A stretch of DNA of 64,000 bases from Propionibacteriales bacterium (GCA_026392455.1 JAPLCB010000008.1:186001-250000); one strand, 5' to 3'; positions 34,935-44,439 are shown, counted from the stretch's first letter. Numbers and translations: made by a program. Notes: generated from the letters alone by a model not told the origin.

Positions 34935-36265
34935 ACGACGCTGCGACCAAGGTCTGCATCATCGGCGCCGGATGCTCGGGCATCACCACGGCCAAGCGTC
35001 TCGCCGAGTACGGGATCGACTACGACCAGTTCGAGCTGTCCGACGACGTCGGCGGCAACTGGTACTTCAAGAACCCCAACGGTCGCTCCGCGGTCTACGA
35101 GTCGCTGCACATCGACACCTCGACGGCGCGACTGCAGTTCGAGGACTTCCCGGCCCCGGCGGACTACCCGGACTTCCCGCACCACACCTTGATCCACGAC
35201 TACTTCCGGGCGTACGTCGACCACTTCGACCTGCGCGACGGCATCACCTTCAACACCGGGGTGGAGCGCGCGACGCGCAACGCGGACGGCGGCTGGGACG
35301 TGACCCTGTCCACCGGGGAGACCCGGAGCTACACCGACCTGGTCGTCGCCAACGGCCACCACTGGAAGCCCCGGTTCCCCGAGTACGAGGGCACCTTCGC
35401 CGGCGACCTGATCCACAGCCATGCCTACATCAACCCGTTCGAGCCGGTCGCGATGCGCGGCAAGCGGGTGATCGTGGTCGGGATGGGCAACTCGGCGATG
35501 GACATCGCCTCGGAGCTGAGCAGCCGCTGGATGGCCGAGAAGCTGTACGTGTCAGCCCGTCGCGGCGTCTGGGTGCTGCCGAAGTACCGCAACGGCATCG
35601 CCGCCGACAAGGTGATGGCACCGCCGGACATCCCTCGTGAGGTGGGTCTGGCGGCGGGTCGGGCGCTGATCAAGGAGCTCGTCGGCAGCATGAGCAACTA
35701 CGGGCTGCCCGAGCCGGACCACGAGCCGCTCTCCGCGCACCCGTCGGTCAGCGCCGACTTCCTGACCAGGGCTGGGTCGGGCGACATCAGCTTCCTCGCC
35801 GCGATCAAGGGCTTCGACGGGCACACGGTGCACCTGACCGACGGCACCTCGGTCGAGGCCGACGTGGTCATCTGCGCGACCGGCTACTCGATGGAGTTCC
35901 CGTTCTTCGACGAGGGCGAGGCGGACCTGCACCCGGACTCCGACCACCAGTACCCGCTGTTCAAGCGGATGATCAAGCCTGGCGTCGACCACCTCTACTA
36001 CCTGGGTCTGGCGCAGTCCTCGCCGACGATCGTGAACCTGGCCGAGCAGCAGTCCAAGCTGCTGGCCCGGTTGCTGACCGGCAGCTACGTGCTGCCCAGC
36101 ATCGAGGAACAGGTCCGGATCACCGAGGCCGATCAGGCCGAGCACACCGCGCAGTACTACGACGCCCCACGGCACACGATCCAGATCGACTTCGCCCGGT
36201 ACGTGGTGGACCTGCTCCAGGAGATCGAGGCCGGCGAAGCGCGGGCTGCTGCCGGCGCCGCCTGA
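34931..36265 (+). CDS. Flavin-containing monooxygenase (FMO/BVMO-type)
   Basis: 444 residues. KVCIIGAGCSGITTAKRL binds FAD, FAGDLIHSHAYINPF is close to the FMO fingerprint FxGxxxHxxxY, and RVIVVGMGNSAMDIASEL binds NADPH. CATGYSMEFPF is the conserved ATGY box. Such enzymes oxygenate heteroatoms or ketones. The esterase just upstream suggests ketone-to-ester chemistry. Substrate unknown. Confidence 0.87.
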   Translation: MNDAATKVCIIGAGCSGITTAKRLAEYGIDYDQFELSDDVGGNWYFKNPNGRSAVYESLHIDTSTARLQFEDFPAPADYPDFPHHTLIHDYFRAYVDHFDLRDGITFNTGVERATRNADGGWDVTLSTGETRSYTDLVVANGHHWKPRFPEYEGTFAGDLIHSHAYINPFEPVAMRGKRVIVVGMGNSAMDIASELSSRWMAEKLYVSARRGVWVLPKYRNGIAADKVMAPPDIPREVGLAAGRALIKELVGSMSNYGLPEPDHEPLSAHPSVSADFLTRAGSGDISFLAAIKGFDGHTVHLTDGTSVEADVVICATGYSMEFPFFDEGEADLHPDSDHQYPLFKRMIKPGVDHLYYLGLAQSSPTIVNLAEQQSKLLARLLTGSYVLPSIEEQVRITEADQAEHTAQYYDAPRHTIQIDFARYVVDLLQEIEAGEARAAAGAA

Positions 36266-36310
36266 CCCAGGGGCGTCGCGGGCCCTTCTCGAGCGCGCGG
36301 CGGGCCCGTC

Positions 36311-37228
36311 TCAACGACTCAGGGCGCGGCGCAGAGCGGCCACGTTCTCGGCCTCCATCCGCTGGACGACCTCGGCCTCGCGGACCAGGGCGGAGCCGTG
36401 GAACGTGCCCGGGTACTGGTGCAGCTCGACCGCGACGCCCGCCTGCAGCAGCCGCAGCGCGTAGGCGATCCCCTCGTCGCGCAAAGGGTCGTACTGGCAG
36501 GTGACCACGTACGCCGGCGGGAGCCCGGAGAGGTCGTCGGTCCGGGCAGGAGCCGCATACCCGTCGGCAGGCTTGCCACCGAGGTAGTGCTCCCAGGACT
36601 TGATCGCCTGGACCCGGCTCCACATCGGGGTGTCGACGTACGCCGTCATCGACGGGGTCTCCAGCCGGTCGTCGAGCTCGGGGATGCCGAGCGACTGGAA
36701 GGCGAGCGCCGGACCGCCGCGGTCCCGGGCCAGCAGCGCGGTGGCTGCCGCGAGCCCGCCGCCCGCACTCTGGCCGTGCACGGCGAGCCGGGAGGCGTCC
36801 ACGCCGTCGAGGGCAGCCAGGTACGCCAGTCCGGCGTAGCAGTCCTCGAGCCCAGCCGGGTACGGGTGCTCCGGCGCGAGCCGGTAGTCGACGTTGACCA
36901 CGACCGCGTGCACGGCGTTCGCGAGGGCCACGGCGCCGCCGTGCTCGGTGTCGATGTCGCCGATGCAGAACCCACCGCCGTGCAGGTAGAGGATCCCCGG
37001 CAGGTCCGCGCCGGCCTCCTTCGGCCGGTAGACCCGGAGCGGGACGCCGTCGACGATCACGTCCTCGATGTCGAGGCGGTCCTCACCAGGAACCGGGCCG
37101 TCGGGCAGGAAGAGCCGGAACATCTCGCGGGCCGCGGGGATGTCGTCGAACGCCGTGGTGGTGTCCGGCAGCATCTCGACGATCGGGAGGAACGCCGGGT
37201 CGAGGCCCGGGAAGCGGCTGACGTCCAC
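36311..37228 (-). CDS. Alpha/beta hydrolase (HSL/LipN-type esterase)
   Basis: 305 residues. LYLHGGGFCIGD (HGGG), HGQSAGGGLA (nucleophile Ser), VTCQYDPLRDEGIAYA (Asp) and YPGTFHGSAL (His). The same family as the gene at 12587 but a separate branch. It follows the DapB-like gene by 3 bases and is convergent with the FMO across 45 bases that contain a GC-rich hairpin (GGGCCC arms near 36278 and 36302). Confidence 0.87.
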   Translation of the reverse strand: MDVSRFPGLDPAFLPIVEMLPDTTTAFDDIPAAREMFRLFLPDGPVPGEDRLDIEDVIVDGVPLRVYRPKEAGADLPGILYLHGGGFCIGDIDTEHGGAVALANAVHAVVVNVDYRLAPEHPYPAGLEDCYAGLAYLAALDGVDASRLAVHGQSAGGGLAAATALLARDRGGPALAFQSLGIPELDDRLETPSMTAYVDTPMWSRVQAIKSWEHYLGGKPADGYAAPARTDDLSGLPPAYVVTCQYDPLRDEGIAYALRLLQAGVAVELHQYPGTFHGSALVREAEVVQRMEAENVAALRRALSR

Positions 37229-37231
37229 GAG

Positions 37232-38287
37232 CTAGCGCGCCAGGTCCGGGTGCGCCCGACCGGCCACCAGCGGCAGGTCGACGAACGTGAGGATGCCCGG
37301 TTCGGCAGCGCAGACGTAGGGGATCGAGTTCACGCAGTGCGCCGCGGTGACCACGATCCCGGGGTTGCGTTCCAGGCCGGCCGCCACGGTGCTCGGGTGC
37401 CACCCGTGGATGACGACCTCGCAGTCCGGGTCGCCCTTGACCTCGACCTCGAACCGCTTTCCCTTCGGCCCGAACTCCCACGGCGGATCCAGGTGCTCGT
37501 CCCCCATCAGCCAGTTCACCGCCACCCGGACGACCTTGGTGTCCCCGACGAAGGCCTCCCAGGCGAACTGCTGGGCAGCGACCTGGCCGGGCTCGATCAC
37601 GCCGATGGGCGAGTCGATCGGCGCGGTCGCGACCGCGACCTCCCGCACGCTGCGGATCTCCGCATCGGCGAAGCCGAGGGTGTCCAGGCACATCTGCACC
37701 GACTGGGTGAACCCGTTGGTCAGCAGCGCCAGCATCGGGCCGGTCATCGCTTCGTCCGGCGTACCGCCGAAGCCCATGATGTGCCGGACCACGTCGGGAG
37801 CGTTGTAGGTCCGGAGGTCGGAGTACTCCTCACCGCGGACGTAGGTGATCGCCGACGACAGCCCGGAGAAGAAGAGCGGCTGCTGCTCGGTCGCGCCGCC
37901 CGGGTCGATCCCGGTGCCGTGCAGGGTGACGCCACCGGCGATCGCGTGCGGCTCCATCCGGGTCCGGTCCTCCTCGCTGGGCCAGAACCAGCCGAGCGGG
38001 GTGACGACGTTCTTCCCGGACTTCAGGAGCGCGGCCACCTCCTTCGGGTTCGGCATCAGCGGCGAGTACAGGACGCAGTCAGCCTCCAGGGCGAGGATCT
38101 CCTCGATGCTGTTGGTGGCGACCACGCCGATCGGCTCGCCGCCGAGGATCTCGCCGACGTCCTTGCCGGCCTTGGCCTCGGAGTGCACCCAGCACCCGAC
38201 GAGCTCGAGGTCGGGGTGCAGCAGGATCTGCCCGATCGCGGCCTGTCCGACCCCACCGGTGGCCCACTGAATCACTCGCAACGTCAT
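37232..38287 (-). CDS. Dihydrodipicolinate reductase-like NAD(P)-binding protein
   Basis: 351 residues from the ATG at 38287. MTLRVIQWATGGVGQAAIGQIL is a Rossmann start with the GxGGVG type loop, and ALEADCVLYSPLMPN and GKNVVTPLGWFWPS follow. It resembles the 2,4-diaminopentanoate dehydrogenase/DapB-like family common in mycobacterial steroid regions. A GTG nine bases upstream lies inside the operator and is less likely. The promoter carries a perfect KstR-like palindrome. Confidence 0.75.
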   Translation of the reverse strand: MTLRVIQWATGGVGQAAIGQILLHPDLELVGCWVHSEAKAGKDVGEILGGEPIGVVATNSIEEILALEADCVLYSPLMPNPKEVAALLKSGKNVVTPLGWFWPSEEDRTRMEPHAIAGGVTLHGTGIDPGGATEQQPLFFSGLSSAITYVRGEEYSDLRTYNAPDVVRHIMGFGGTPDEAMTGPMLALLTNGFTQSVQMCLDTLGFADAEIRSVREVAVATAPIDSPIGVIEPGQVAAQQFAWEAFVGDTKVVRVAVNWLMGDEHLDPPWEFGPKGKRFEVEVKGDPDCEVVIHGWHPSTVAAGLERNPGIVVTAAHCVNSIPYVCAAEPGILTFVDLPLVAGRAHPDLAR

Positions 38288-38288
38288 G

Positions 38289-38302
38289 TAGAACACGTTC
38301 TA
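38289..38302 (-). promoter_or_regulatory. Perfect KstR-like operator TAGAACACGTTCTA
   Basis: A 14-bp perfect palindrome that fits TnnAACnnGTTnnA in every fixed position. It ends one base before the ATG at 38287, in the 32-base gap after the LLM gene, so the start region itself is the operator. No clear separate -10 can be assigned. Confidence 0.65.
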
Positions 38303-38319
38303 GTAAACGAGCGGTGCCG

Positions 38320-39207
38320 TCAAGACCTCGAAGCGACGACCTCCGCGGCTGCTTCGAGGAACGCCAGGTCCGTGGTGGCAGGGACGAGGATGAACTCGTC
38401 GCAGCCGGCACCATCCGCGTCGGCAAGGACCTCAGCGAGGACGTCGGCCGAGGAGACCCGGGCCGTGGCGGCAACCGCCTCGGCGAGCTCCGGGCCGAGG
38501 AACCCGAGGTAGCGCTCGGTGAAGGACCGCACCACCTCGCCGCTGTTCGGTACGCCGACCGCGACGAAGCAGCCACTGACCTTGCGCGGCGGCGTGGTCC
38601 GGCCCGCCTCGATCCAGCAGGTGTCGGCCAGGGCGTTGCCGCGGGCGATCTCGTCCGGATCGCCGGCAATGCTGAACCCGCTGATCCCGTCGGCCCAGCG
38701 CGCCGCCCGTCGCATCGACTTCGGCCCCATCGCACCCGCCAGGATCCGGACACCGGCCGGGTCGCTCAAGGCCGGGCCCACCGGGGCGGCGCCGTCGAAC
38801 GGGGGGTCACCGGCGAGCAGGCTCTTCAGCTCGGCAACGCGGTCGTCCAAGCGCTGGTGCCGGCCGCCGAAGTCACTGCCCAGCGCCCGGTAGTCGTGCT
38901 CGCGTCCGCCGACCCCGACGGCCATCTCGAAACGGCCGGGCGCCAGGTTCTCCAGCGTCCCGACCTGCTGCGCCACCATCGGCATCGCCAGCGGCGGCAG
39001 CACCCACAGGTTCGCGAACACCCGGGCCCGGGTGGTTGCGGCCGCGACCGCGCCGAGGGTCGCGACCATCTCCGGGTTGGTGAAGGTGACACGCTCGCCC
39101 GCCGAGATGCTGGAGAACGGACCGGAATCGATCCTCCGGGCCCAGTCGAGGGTCGTGCCCGGGCCGTAGCCGGGGGCCATCTGCGGAAGTGCGACACCGA
39201 TCTCCAT
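38320..39207 (-). CDS. LLM class (F420-dependent) oxidoreductase
   Basis: 295 residues, luciferase-like TIM barrel. MEIGVALPQMAPGYGPGTTLDWARRID at the start, LAPGRFEMAVGVGGREHDYRALG and ILAGAMGPKSMRRAARWADG are family signatures. Such actinobacterial enzymes mostly use F420. The hydride acceptor is unknown. Leaderless promoter TACGGT immediately upstream. Confidence 0.85.
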   Translation of the reverse strand: MEIGVALPQMAPGYGPGTTLDWARRIDSGPFSSISAGERVTFTNPEMVATLGAVAAATTRARVFANLWVLPPLAMPMVAQQVGTLENLAPGRFEMAVGVGGREHDYRALGSDFGGRHQRLDDRVAELKSLLAGDPPFDGAAPVGPALSDPAGVRILAGAMGPKSMRRAARWADGISGFSIAGDPDEIARGNALADTCWIEAGRTTPPRKVSGCFVAVGVPNSGEVVRSFTERYLGFLGPELAEAVAATARVSSADVLAEVLADADGAGCDEFILVPATTDLAFLEAAAEVVASRS

Positions 39208-39213
39208 GGCGAC

Positions 39214-39219
39214 ACCGTA
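39214..39219 (-). promoter_or_regulatory. -10 box TACGGT, leaderless promoter of LLM gene
   Basis: TACGGT on the minus strand is followed by six bases and the ATG at 39207, so transcription should begin at the A of the start codon. Confidence 0.5.
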
Positions 39220-39315
39220 CTGAGCGCGCAGAAAGTTCGGCAGGAAACCCTCAGGTACGCGGCCGCGATGCCGATGGACCCTGGAACGACACTCCTAGCT
39301 GGGGAGATCAAGACC

Positions 39316-40818
39316 ATGACGGTTCTCGGGACATCGCCACGGACGGCGGCAGCAACAACAACGACGCCGGTGACGACCTACCCGGCGACGAAGGTCCTCG
39401 ACCTGCGTTCGCTGCACATCATCAACCGCTTCACCGGTGGCTGGACCCGGGGCCTCGGCGCCCAGGTGACGGCGATCGGCGGAATCGACAAGTGGTTCGC
39501 CAGACAGCTCACCCCGAGCCTGATCTCGGACACCTACTACACCAGCAGCGGCGCCTGGTGGCCGTCCAACCTGGCCGACTCCCTGACCACGATCGAGCGC
39601 GCCAACGCCGACATCGAGCCGCTCTGGGAGGTCAGTGCGCACTACCAGACCTGGTCGATGGTCCGGCGGATCGGCTCCCAGCGCCAGGTTCTGGAGACGA
39701 TGGCCGCGTTCTGGGAGCACCACTTCCACGTCCCCACCGACGGCAGCGAGAGCGCCGGCTACCGCCAGGACTACGGCCGGACCATCCGCAAGCTCGCCCT
39801 CGGGCGGTTCGACACCCTGCTGAACGCGGTCAGCACGCACCCGGCGATGGGTGCGTACCTCGGCAACGCCACCTCGTCGAAGTACTCCCCCAACGAGAAC
39901 CAGGGCCGCGAGCTGCTCGAGCTGCACACCGTCGGGACGGCGGCCGGGTACACCGAGAACGACGTCAAGGCGTCGGCGCGGATCCTCACCGGCTGGAGCG
40001 TCGATCTCTGGGACACCTGGGTGCCGTCGTACCGGACCGACTGGCACTGGACCGGACCGGTCAAGGTTCTCGGGTTCACCCACCCGAACACCTCGACCGA
40101 CGGCCGCGCGGTGACCAAGGCCTACCTCGACTACCTCGCCCGACACCCCGCCACGGCGCGCCGGATCGCCCGCAAGCTGGCCGTCCACTTCGTCTCGGAC
40201 AACCCCAGCAACGCCCTGGTCCAGCACCTGGCGACGGTCTACCTCGCCAACAACACCGCGATCGCGCCGGTGCTCAAGGCCCTGATCGCCACCACCGAGT
40301 TCCGCTACGCCGGTGGCAGGAAGGTCCGTACCCCCGAGGAGGACATCATCGCGACCTACCGAGCCCTGGGGGTGGGCATCGCCCGCCCGACCCAGGACAA
40401 CGCGGCCGCGAACGCCATGCTCTGGCAGTGCGACCAGATCGGGCTCACCCCGTTTGGCTGGACCCGGCCCGACGGACGCCCCGACACCGCCGACGCCTGG
40501 ACGTCGGTGTCCCGGATGCTCGGCTCCTTCGACGTCCACTACTCGATGGCGGGCCGGTGGTGGCCCACCGTCGGAGCGACGTACAAGAGCCCGGCGGCCT
40601 GGCTGCCGCAGACCTCGCTGCGGTTCGACCGCTTCGTCGACCATCTGTCCCGCAGCATCCTGGGCCGGCCGGCGAGCGCGCTGATCCTCAAGGTCGCCAG
40701 CCAGGCAACCGGCTTCGGTGCCGCCGCGATCATCACCAAGGACCACGAGCTGATCAAGTGGCAGATGCCGCGCCTGCTCTCGGTCTTCCTCGACAGCCCC
40801 CAGCACCTGGCTCGGTGA
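39316..40818 (+). CDS. DUF1800 protein
   Basis: 500 residues from the ATG at 39316, with GGGGAG nine bases upstream. LHIINRFTGGWTRGLGAQV, then MAAFWEHHFHVPTDG, then NENQGRELLELHTVG, then ASARILTGWSVD: these are DUF1800 hallmarks. There is no signal peptide, though partners of this family are often exported. Its function is not known. It is paired with the DUF1501 gene 4 bases downstream, as in most bacteria that have either. Confidence 0.87.
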   Translation: MTVLGTSPRTAAATTTTPVTTYPATKVLDLRSLHIINRFTGGWTRGLGAQVTAIGGIDKWFARQLTPSLISDTYYTSSGAWWPSNLADSLTTIERANADIEPLWEVSAHYQTWSMVRRIGSQRQVLETMAAFWEHHFHVPTDGSESAGYRQDYGRTIRKLALGRFDTLLNAVSTHPAMGAYLGNATSSKYSPNENQGRELLELHTVGTAAGYTENDVKASARILTGWSVDLWDTWVPSYRTDWHWTGPVKVLGFTHPNTSTDGRAVTKAYLDYLARHPATARRIARKLAVHFVSDNPSNALVQHLATVYLANNTAIAPVLKALIATTEFRYAGGRKVRTPEEDIIATYRALGVGIARPTQDNAAANAMLWQCDQIGLTPFGWTRPDGRPDTADAWTSVSRMLGSFDVHYSMAGRWWPTVGATYKSPAAWLPQTSLRFDRFVDHLSRSILGRPASALILKVASQATGFGAAAIITKDHELIKWQMPRLLSVFLDSPQHLAR

Positions 40819-40822
40819 CCCG

Positions 40823-42094
40823 ATGACCGAGAACACACCGACCTGCTGCCAGGAGTACGCCGCGAACACCGGGATGTCCCGCCGCAGCCTGCTGAAGTCC
40901 GGACTCGCCGCCGCGGGTGTCGGGGTCAGCACCTCGCTCTTCGGCAGCACCTTCCTGCAAGCCAGCTACGGGGCAACCCGGCAGGCCGGCAACGTGCTGG
41001 TGCTGCTGTCCCTGCGCGGAGCCTCCGACGGCCTCTCCCTGGTGGTGCCGCACACCGACCCGGCGTACTACGCCGCGCGCCCTGGCATCGCCATCCCGAA
41101 GGCGGCCCTGCTCGCTCAGGACGCGACCTTCGGCCTGCACCCGAAGCTGGCACCGCTGCTGCCGATGTGGGACGCCGGCAAGATCGCCGCCGTGCACGCC
41201 ACCGGTCTGCCCGCACCGAACCGTTCCCACTTCGCGGCGATGGAGGAGCTCGAGGACGCCGATCCCGGTTCGAGCGCGCGCGTCGGCTGGATCAACCGGC
41301 TGATCGGCCAGGACACCTACACGCACCCGCTGCAAGCCATCGGGATGGGGATGTCGGTCCCGATCACTGCGCTGTACGGACCGCAGCGGACCGTCAGCGC
41401 CTACTCGGTCGACTCGCTGGCCCTGGCCGGGGACGACCAGTGGGACACCGCCCACCGCCGGCGCACCTCGATGAACACGATGTGGGCCGCGGCCGGTGGG
41501 GTCCTGGGCACCGGAGGCCGGACCGCACTGTCGGCGATCACCGACTTCGGCCCGGTCCGCAGCACCTCGACGACGCCCGCCAACGACGCCTCCTATCCCG
41601 ACGGCGACCTCGGTCGCGCCCTCCAGGCAGCAGCCCGGATCGTCCGTGGCAACGTCGGCACCGACGTGATCGCCGTCGACCACGACGGCGGCTGGGACAT
41701 GCACACCGGCCTGGGCACCCTCGACGACGGCTTGATGATCCGCTGCGCCGACGAGCTCGCCTCCGCACTGGCGGCGTTCTTCACCGACCTCGGCACCCTG
41801 GGCGACAAGGTCACCGTCGTGACGATCTCCGAGTTCGGCCGCCGGGTGCAGGAGAACGGCGACTTCGGGCTCGACCACGGCTACGGCAACGTGATGTTCC
41901 TGCTCGGGGCCGGCGTCAAGGGCGGTCACTACGGGACGATGCCGGCGCTGGAGAACAGCCTGGACGCCGACGTACCGGTCACCACCGACTACCGCAGCGT
42001 GCTCGCCGAGGTGGTCACCAAGCGCCTCAACGCGTCGTCCGCGGCGGTCTTCCCGGGGTTCACGCCCGAGACGATCGGCGCGATCCTGGTCTGA
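40823..42094 (+). CDS. DUF1501 protein with Tat signal
   Basis: 423 residues. The twin-arginine motif RRSLLK (about 20-25) is followed by GLAAAGVGVSTSLFGSTF, so export in folded form is likely. NVLVLLSLRGASDGLSLVVPH, then FGLHPKLAPLLPMWDAGKIA, then VVTISEFGRRVQENG are sulfatase/phosphatase-superfamily features of DUF1501. FGRRVQENG resembles the metal-site loop. It forms one unit with DUF1800. If only this one is exported, the DUF1800 partner may ride along on its Tat signal (inference). Confidence 0.87.
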   Translation: MTENTPTCCQEYAANTGMSRRSLLKSGLAAAGVGVSTSLFGSTFLQASYGATRQAGNVLVLLSLRGASDGLSLVVPHTDPAYYAARPGIAIPKAALLAQDATFGLHPKLAPLLPMWDAGKIAAVHATGLPAPNRSHFAAMEELEDADPGSSARVGWINRLIGQDTYTHPLQAIGMGMSVPITALYGPQRTVSAYSVDSLALAGDDQWDTAHRRRTSMNTMWAAAGGVLGTGGRTALSAITDFGPVRSTSTTPANDASYPDGDLGRALQAAARIVRGNVGTDVIAVDHDGGWDMHTGLGTLDDGLMIRCADELASALAAFFTDLGTLGDKVTVVTISEFGRRVQENGDFGLDHGYGNVMFLLGAGVKGGHYGTMPALENSLDADVPVTTDYRSVLAEVVTKRLNASSAAVFPGFTPETIGAILV

Positions 42095-42134
42095 CGCGTG
42101 TGCGGGCTCACGGACCCGTTCCGTCGCGCAAAAC

Positions 42135-42152
42135 TGGAACTCGTTCTAGTCT
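42135..42152 (+). promoter_or_regulatory. KstR-like operator overlapping a leaderless -10 box
   Basis: TGGAACTCGTTCTA (42135-42148) fits TnnAACnnGTTnnA at every fixed position. Its end is shared with TAGTCT (42147-42152), which ends 7 bases before the ATG at 42160. This is the same layout as at 33767-33784. Confidence 0.65.
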
Positions 42153-42159
42153 GAGGTCC

Positions 42160-42840
42160 ATGAGCCAGCCCCCGTTCGAGTACCGCACCGTCGACATGAC
42201 CGACGAGGAGTTCGCTGCAGAGCAAGCCGTGTACGGCGGACTCACCGACGCCCTGCGGCGCCTCAACGAGGTCAGTCTTCGCACCACCGTCGACCACGCC
42301 ACCATTGCCGAGACCACCCGAGCGGTCGAGGCCATCACCGCCCGGCTCGAGACCGAGATGATCCCCGCGAACTTCGGCGTCGTGGTCACCAACAACGGCC
42401 GGGTCCGCGGCTACGGCAACTCGGTGGTCGGCCTGCGGAACCCGATCGCGCCACCGCTGAGCATCGTGCAGGACCGGGTCAAGGGCGGTGCCAGCTCGGA
42501 GTTCTTCCTCAACGCGCTCTACGAAGGGCCTCCGGGAAAGGTGCACGGCGGGGTGCTCGCGCTCGTGCTCGACCAGATCTTCGGTGAGGCCGCGGCCGCG
42601 GGCGGGACTCCGGGCATGACCGGGACCCTGACGCTGCGCTACCGCAAGCCCACCGCGCTCGGTGCGTGCTCCGCGAGCGCCTGGGTCGACTCCAGCGCGG
42701 GGATCAAGACCATCGTCAAGGGCGAGCTCCGCGACGCCGACGGCGACGTCACCGTCGAGGCCGAGGGCCTGTTCATCCTGCCGCGCTGGGCCCGCGAGCA
42801 GCTCGCCGAGAGCGGCGAGACGCCGCCCCAGTACGAGTGA
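42160..42840 (+). CDS. PaaI family thioesterase
   Basis: 226 residues. The hotdog domain is in the C-terminal half: PPGKVHGGVLALVLDQIFGEAA is the PaaI active-site helix with its HGG, then GTLTLRYRKPTALG. The first 100 residues are a helical extension. It hydrolyses acyl-CoA thioesters in the cytoplasm. Regulated by a KstR-like box, it may belong to a lipid or sterol degradation set. Confidence 0.88.
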   Translation: MSQPPFEYRTVDMTDEEFAAEQAVYGGLTDALRRLNEVSLRTTVDHATIAETTRAVEAITARLETEMIPANFGVVVTNNGRVRGYGNSVVGLRNPIAPPLSIVQDRVKGGASSEFFLNALYEGPPGKVHGGVLALVLDQIFGEAAAAGGTPGMTGTLTLRYRKPTALGACSASAWVDSSAGIKTIVKGELRDADGDVTVEAEGLFILPRWAREQLAESGETPPQYE

Positions 42841-42877
42841 GGACGCCGCACGCTGCACCTCAACCAGCAGGGCAACG

Positions 42878-44317
42878 TCAGGCGGACTTGCCGCGGACGC
42901 CGGCGTCAGTGAGCCGAACCTCCTCGGCAGCGCGCTCCTCGAGGTCCTCGTGGCTCGGCGTCGCGCTCGGTGCGCTGACCAGCTCACCGGTGCCGCCGTC
43001 GAGACGGCTGATCGCCTCGCGGGCGAAGATCTGCTGCTCGGTGGCGGTCCGTTCGGAGCGCTCGTTACCGACGAAGGTGACCAACCAGTGCAGCAGCGCG
43101 GTCACCTGGTTCTTGAACCCGGTGATGTAGAAGAGGTGCACGGCCAGCCACATCAGCCAGGCGACGAAGCCGGTGATCCTGAGCTTGCCGACCGTCGCGA
43201 CCGCGCTGAAGCGCGAGATCGTGGCCATGCTGCCCTTGTCGAAGTACTTGAACGCCGCCTGCGGCGCCTTGCCGCGGATCCGACCGCTGATCTCCCGCGC
43301 GGCGTACTGCGCACCCTGGATCGCGACCTGGGCGACGCCGGGCAGGTTGTCGAGCGCAATCATGTCGCCGACGACGAAGACCTCCGGGTGCCCCGGCAGC
43401 GTCAGGTCGGGGTTCACCGCGATCCGACCGGCCCGGTCCAGAGCAGCGCCGGTCTGCTCGGAGAGTGTCTTGCCCAACGGGCTCGCCTGGACACCGGCCG
43501 CCCAGACCTTGGTGACGGCCTCGATCCGGCGCCGGGTCCCGTCGCGTTCCTGGACCTCCAGCCCGCGCTCGTCGACGGCAACCACCATCGCGCCCAGCTG
43601 GACCTCGACCCCGATGGCGCCGAGCTTCTTCTGCGTCCAGGCTCCGAGCTTGGCACCGAACGGCGGGAGCACCTGAGGGGCCGCGTCGATCAGGATGACC
43701 CGGGCCTTGCGGGTGTTGATCGAGCGGAAGTCCCGCTTCAACGTCTTGTGGGCGAGCTCGGCGATCTGACCGGCCATCTCCACCCCGGTCGGACCGGCAC
43801 CCACGACGACGAAGGTCAGCAGGTGGTCGACGTCCTGACCACGAGCAGCCATCACCTCGGCCAGCTCGAAAGCACCGAAGATCCGCCCCCGGAGCTCGAG
43901 GGCGTCGTCGATGCTCTTCATGCCCGGAGCGAACCGGGAGAAGTGGTCGTTGCCGAAGTAGGACTGGCCGGCGCCAGCGGCCACGATCAAGGAGTCGTAG
44001 GGAGTCACCAGCTCGCGACCCAGCACGTGCGACGTGACCGTCCGGGCGGCCAGGTCGATCCCGGTGACGTCACCGAGCAGGACCGTCGCGTTCTTCTGCC
44101 GGGCCAGCACCTCGCGGGTCGGAGGCGCGATCTCGCCCTCGGACAGGATCCCGGTAGCCACCTGGTAGAGCAGCGGCTGGAACAGGTGGTGGGTGGTCTT
44201 GGCGATCATCGTCACGTCGACCGCGGCACGGCGCAGGGCCTTCGTGCCGAAGAGCCCGCCGAAGCCGGATCCGACCACGACCACCCGGTGGCGCTGGTTG
44301 TCCGTCTTCTTAGCCAT
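42878..44317 (-). CDS. ndh: NADH dehydrogenase type II
   Basis: 479 residues. VVVVGSGFGGLFGTKAL binds FAD, VVVGAGPTGVEMAGQIAEL binds NADH, and ALDNLPGVAQVAIQGAQYAA is the typical C-terminal FAD loop. The last 100 residues have a hydrophobic part (FVAWLMWLAVHLFYITGF) for membrane association. It passes electrons from NADH to menaquinone without pumping protons. GGGAGG lies 8 bases before the ATG. Confidence 0.92.
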   Translation of the reverse strand: MAKKTDNQRHRVVVVGSGFGGLFGTKALRRAAVDVTMIAKTTHHLFQPLLYQVATGILSEGEIAPPTREVLARQKNATVLLGDVTGIDLAARTVTSHVLGRELVTPYDSLIVAAGAGQSYFGNDHFSRFAPGMKSIDDALELRGRIFGAFELAEVMAARGQDVDHLLTFVVVGAGPTGVEMAGQIAELAHKTLKRDFRSINTRKARVILIDAAPQVLPPFGAKLGAWTQKKLGAIGVEVQLGAMVVAVDERGLEVQERDGTRRRIEAVTKVWAAGVQASPLGKTLSEQTGAALDRAGRIAVNPDLTLPGHPEVFVVGDMIALDNLPGVAQVAIQGAQYAAREISGRIRGKAPQAAFKYFDKGSMATISRFSAVATVGKLRITGFVAWLMWLAVHLFYITGFKNQVTALLHWLVTFVGNERSERTATEQQIFAREAISRLDGGTGELVSAPSATPSHEDLEERAAEEVRLTDAGVRGKSA

Positions 44318-44439
44318 ACCTCCATCCTCCCGGATCGGCCGTCAGGCCCACAATTTTCGGGACGTCTTCTCGGTCACACGGTTCGGGAATCCGGGCCGCC
44401 CGTGTGGTTTGATCGTCATGGAGGGATGGGCACCTTCTC

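Noticed and set aside
36398-38512. A 704-residue plus-strand frame
   Set aside because: It runs opposite to two convincing genes (HSL esterase and DapB-like) and is Arg/Val/Asp-rich, as expected from an antisense shadow.
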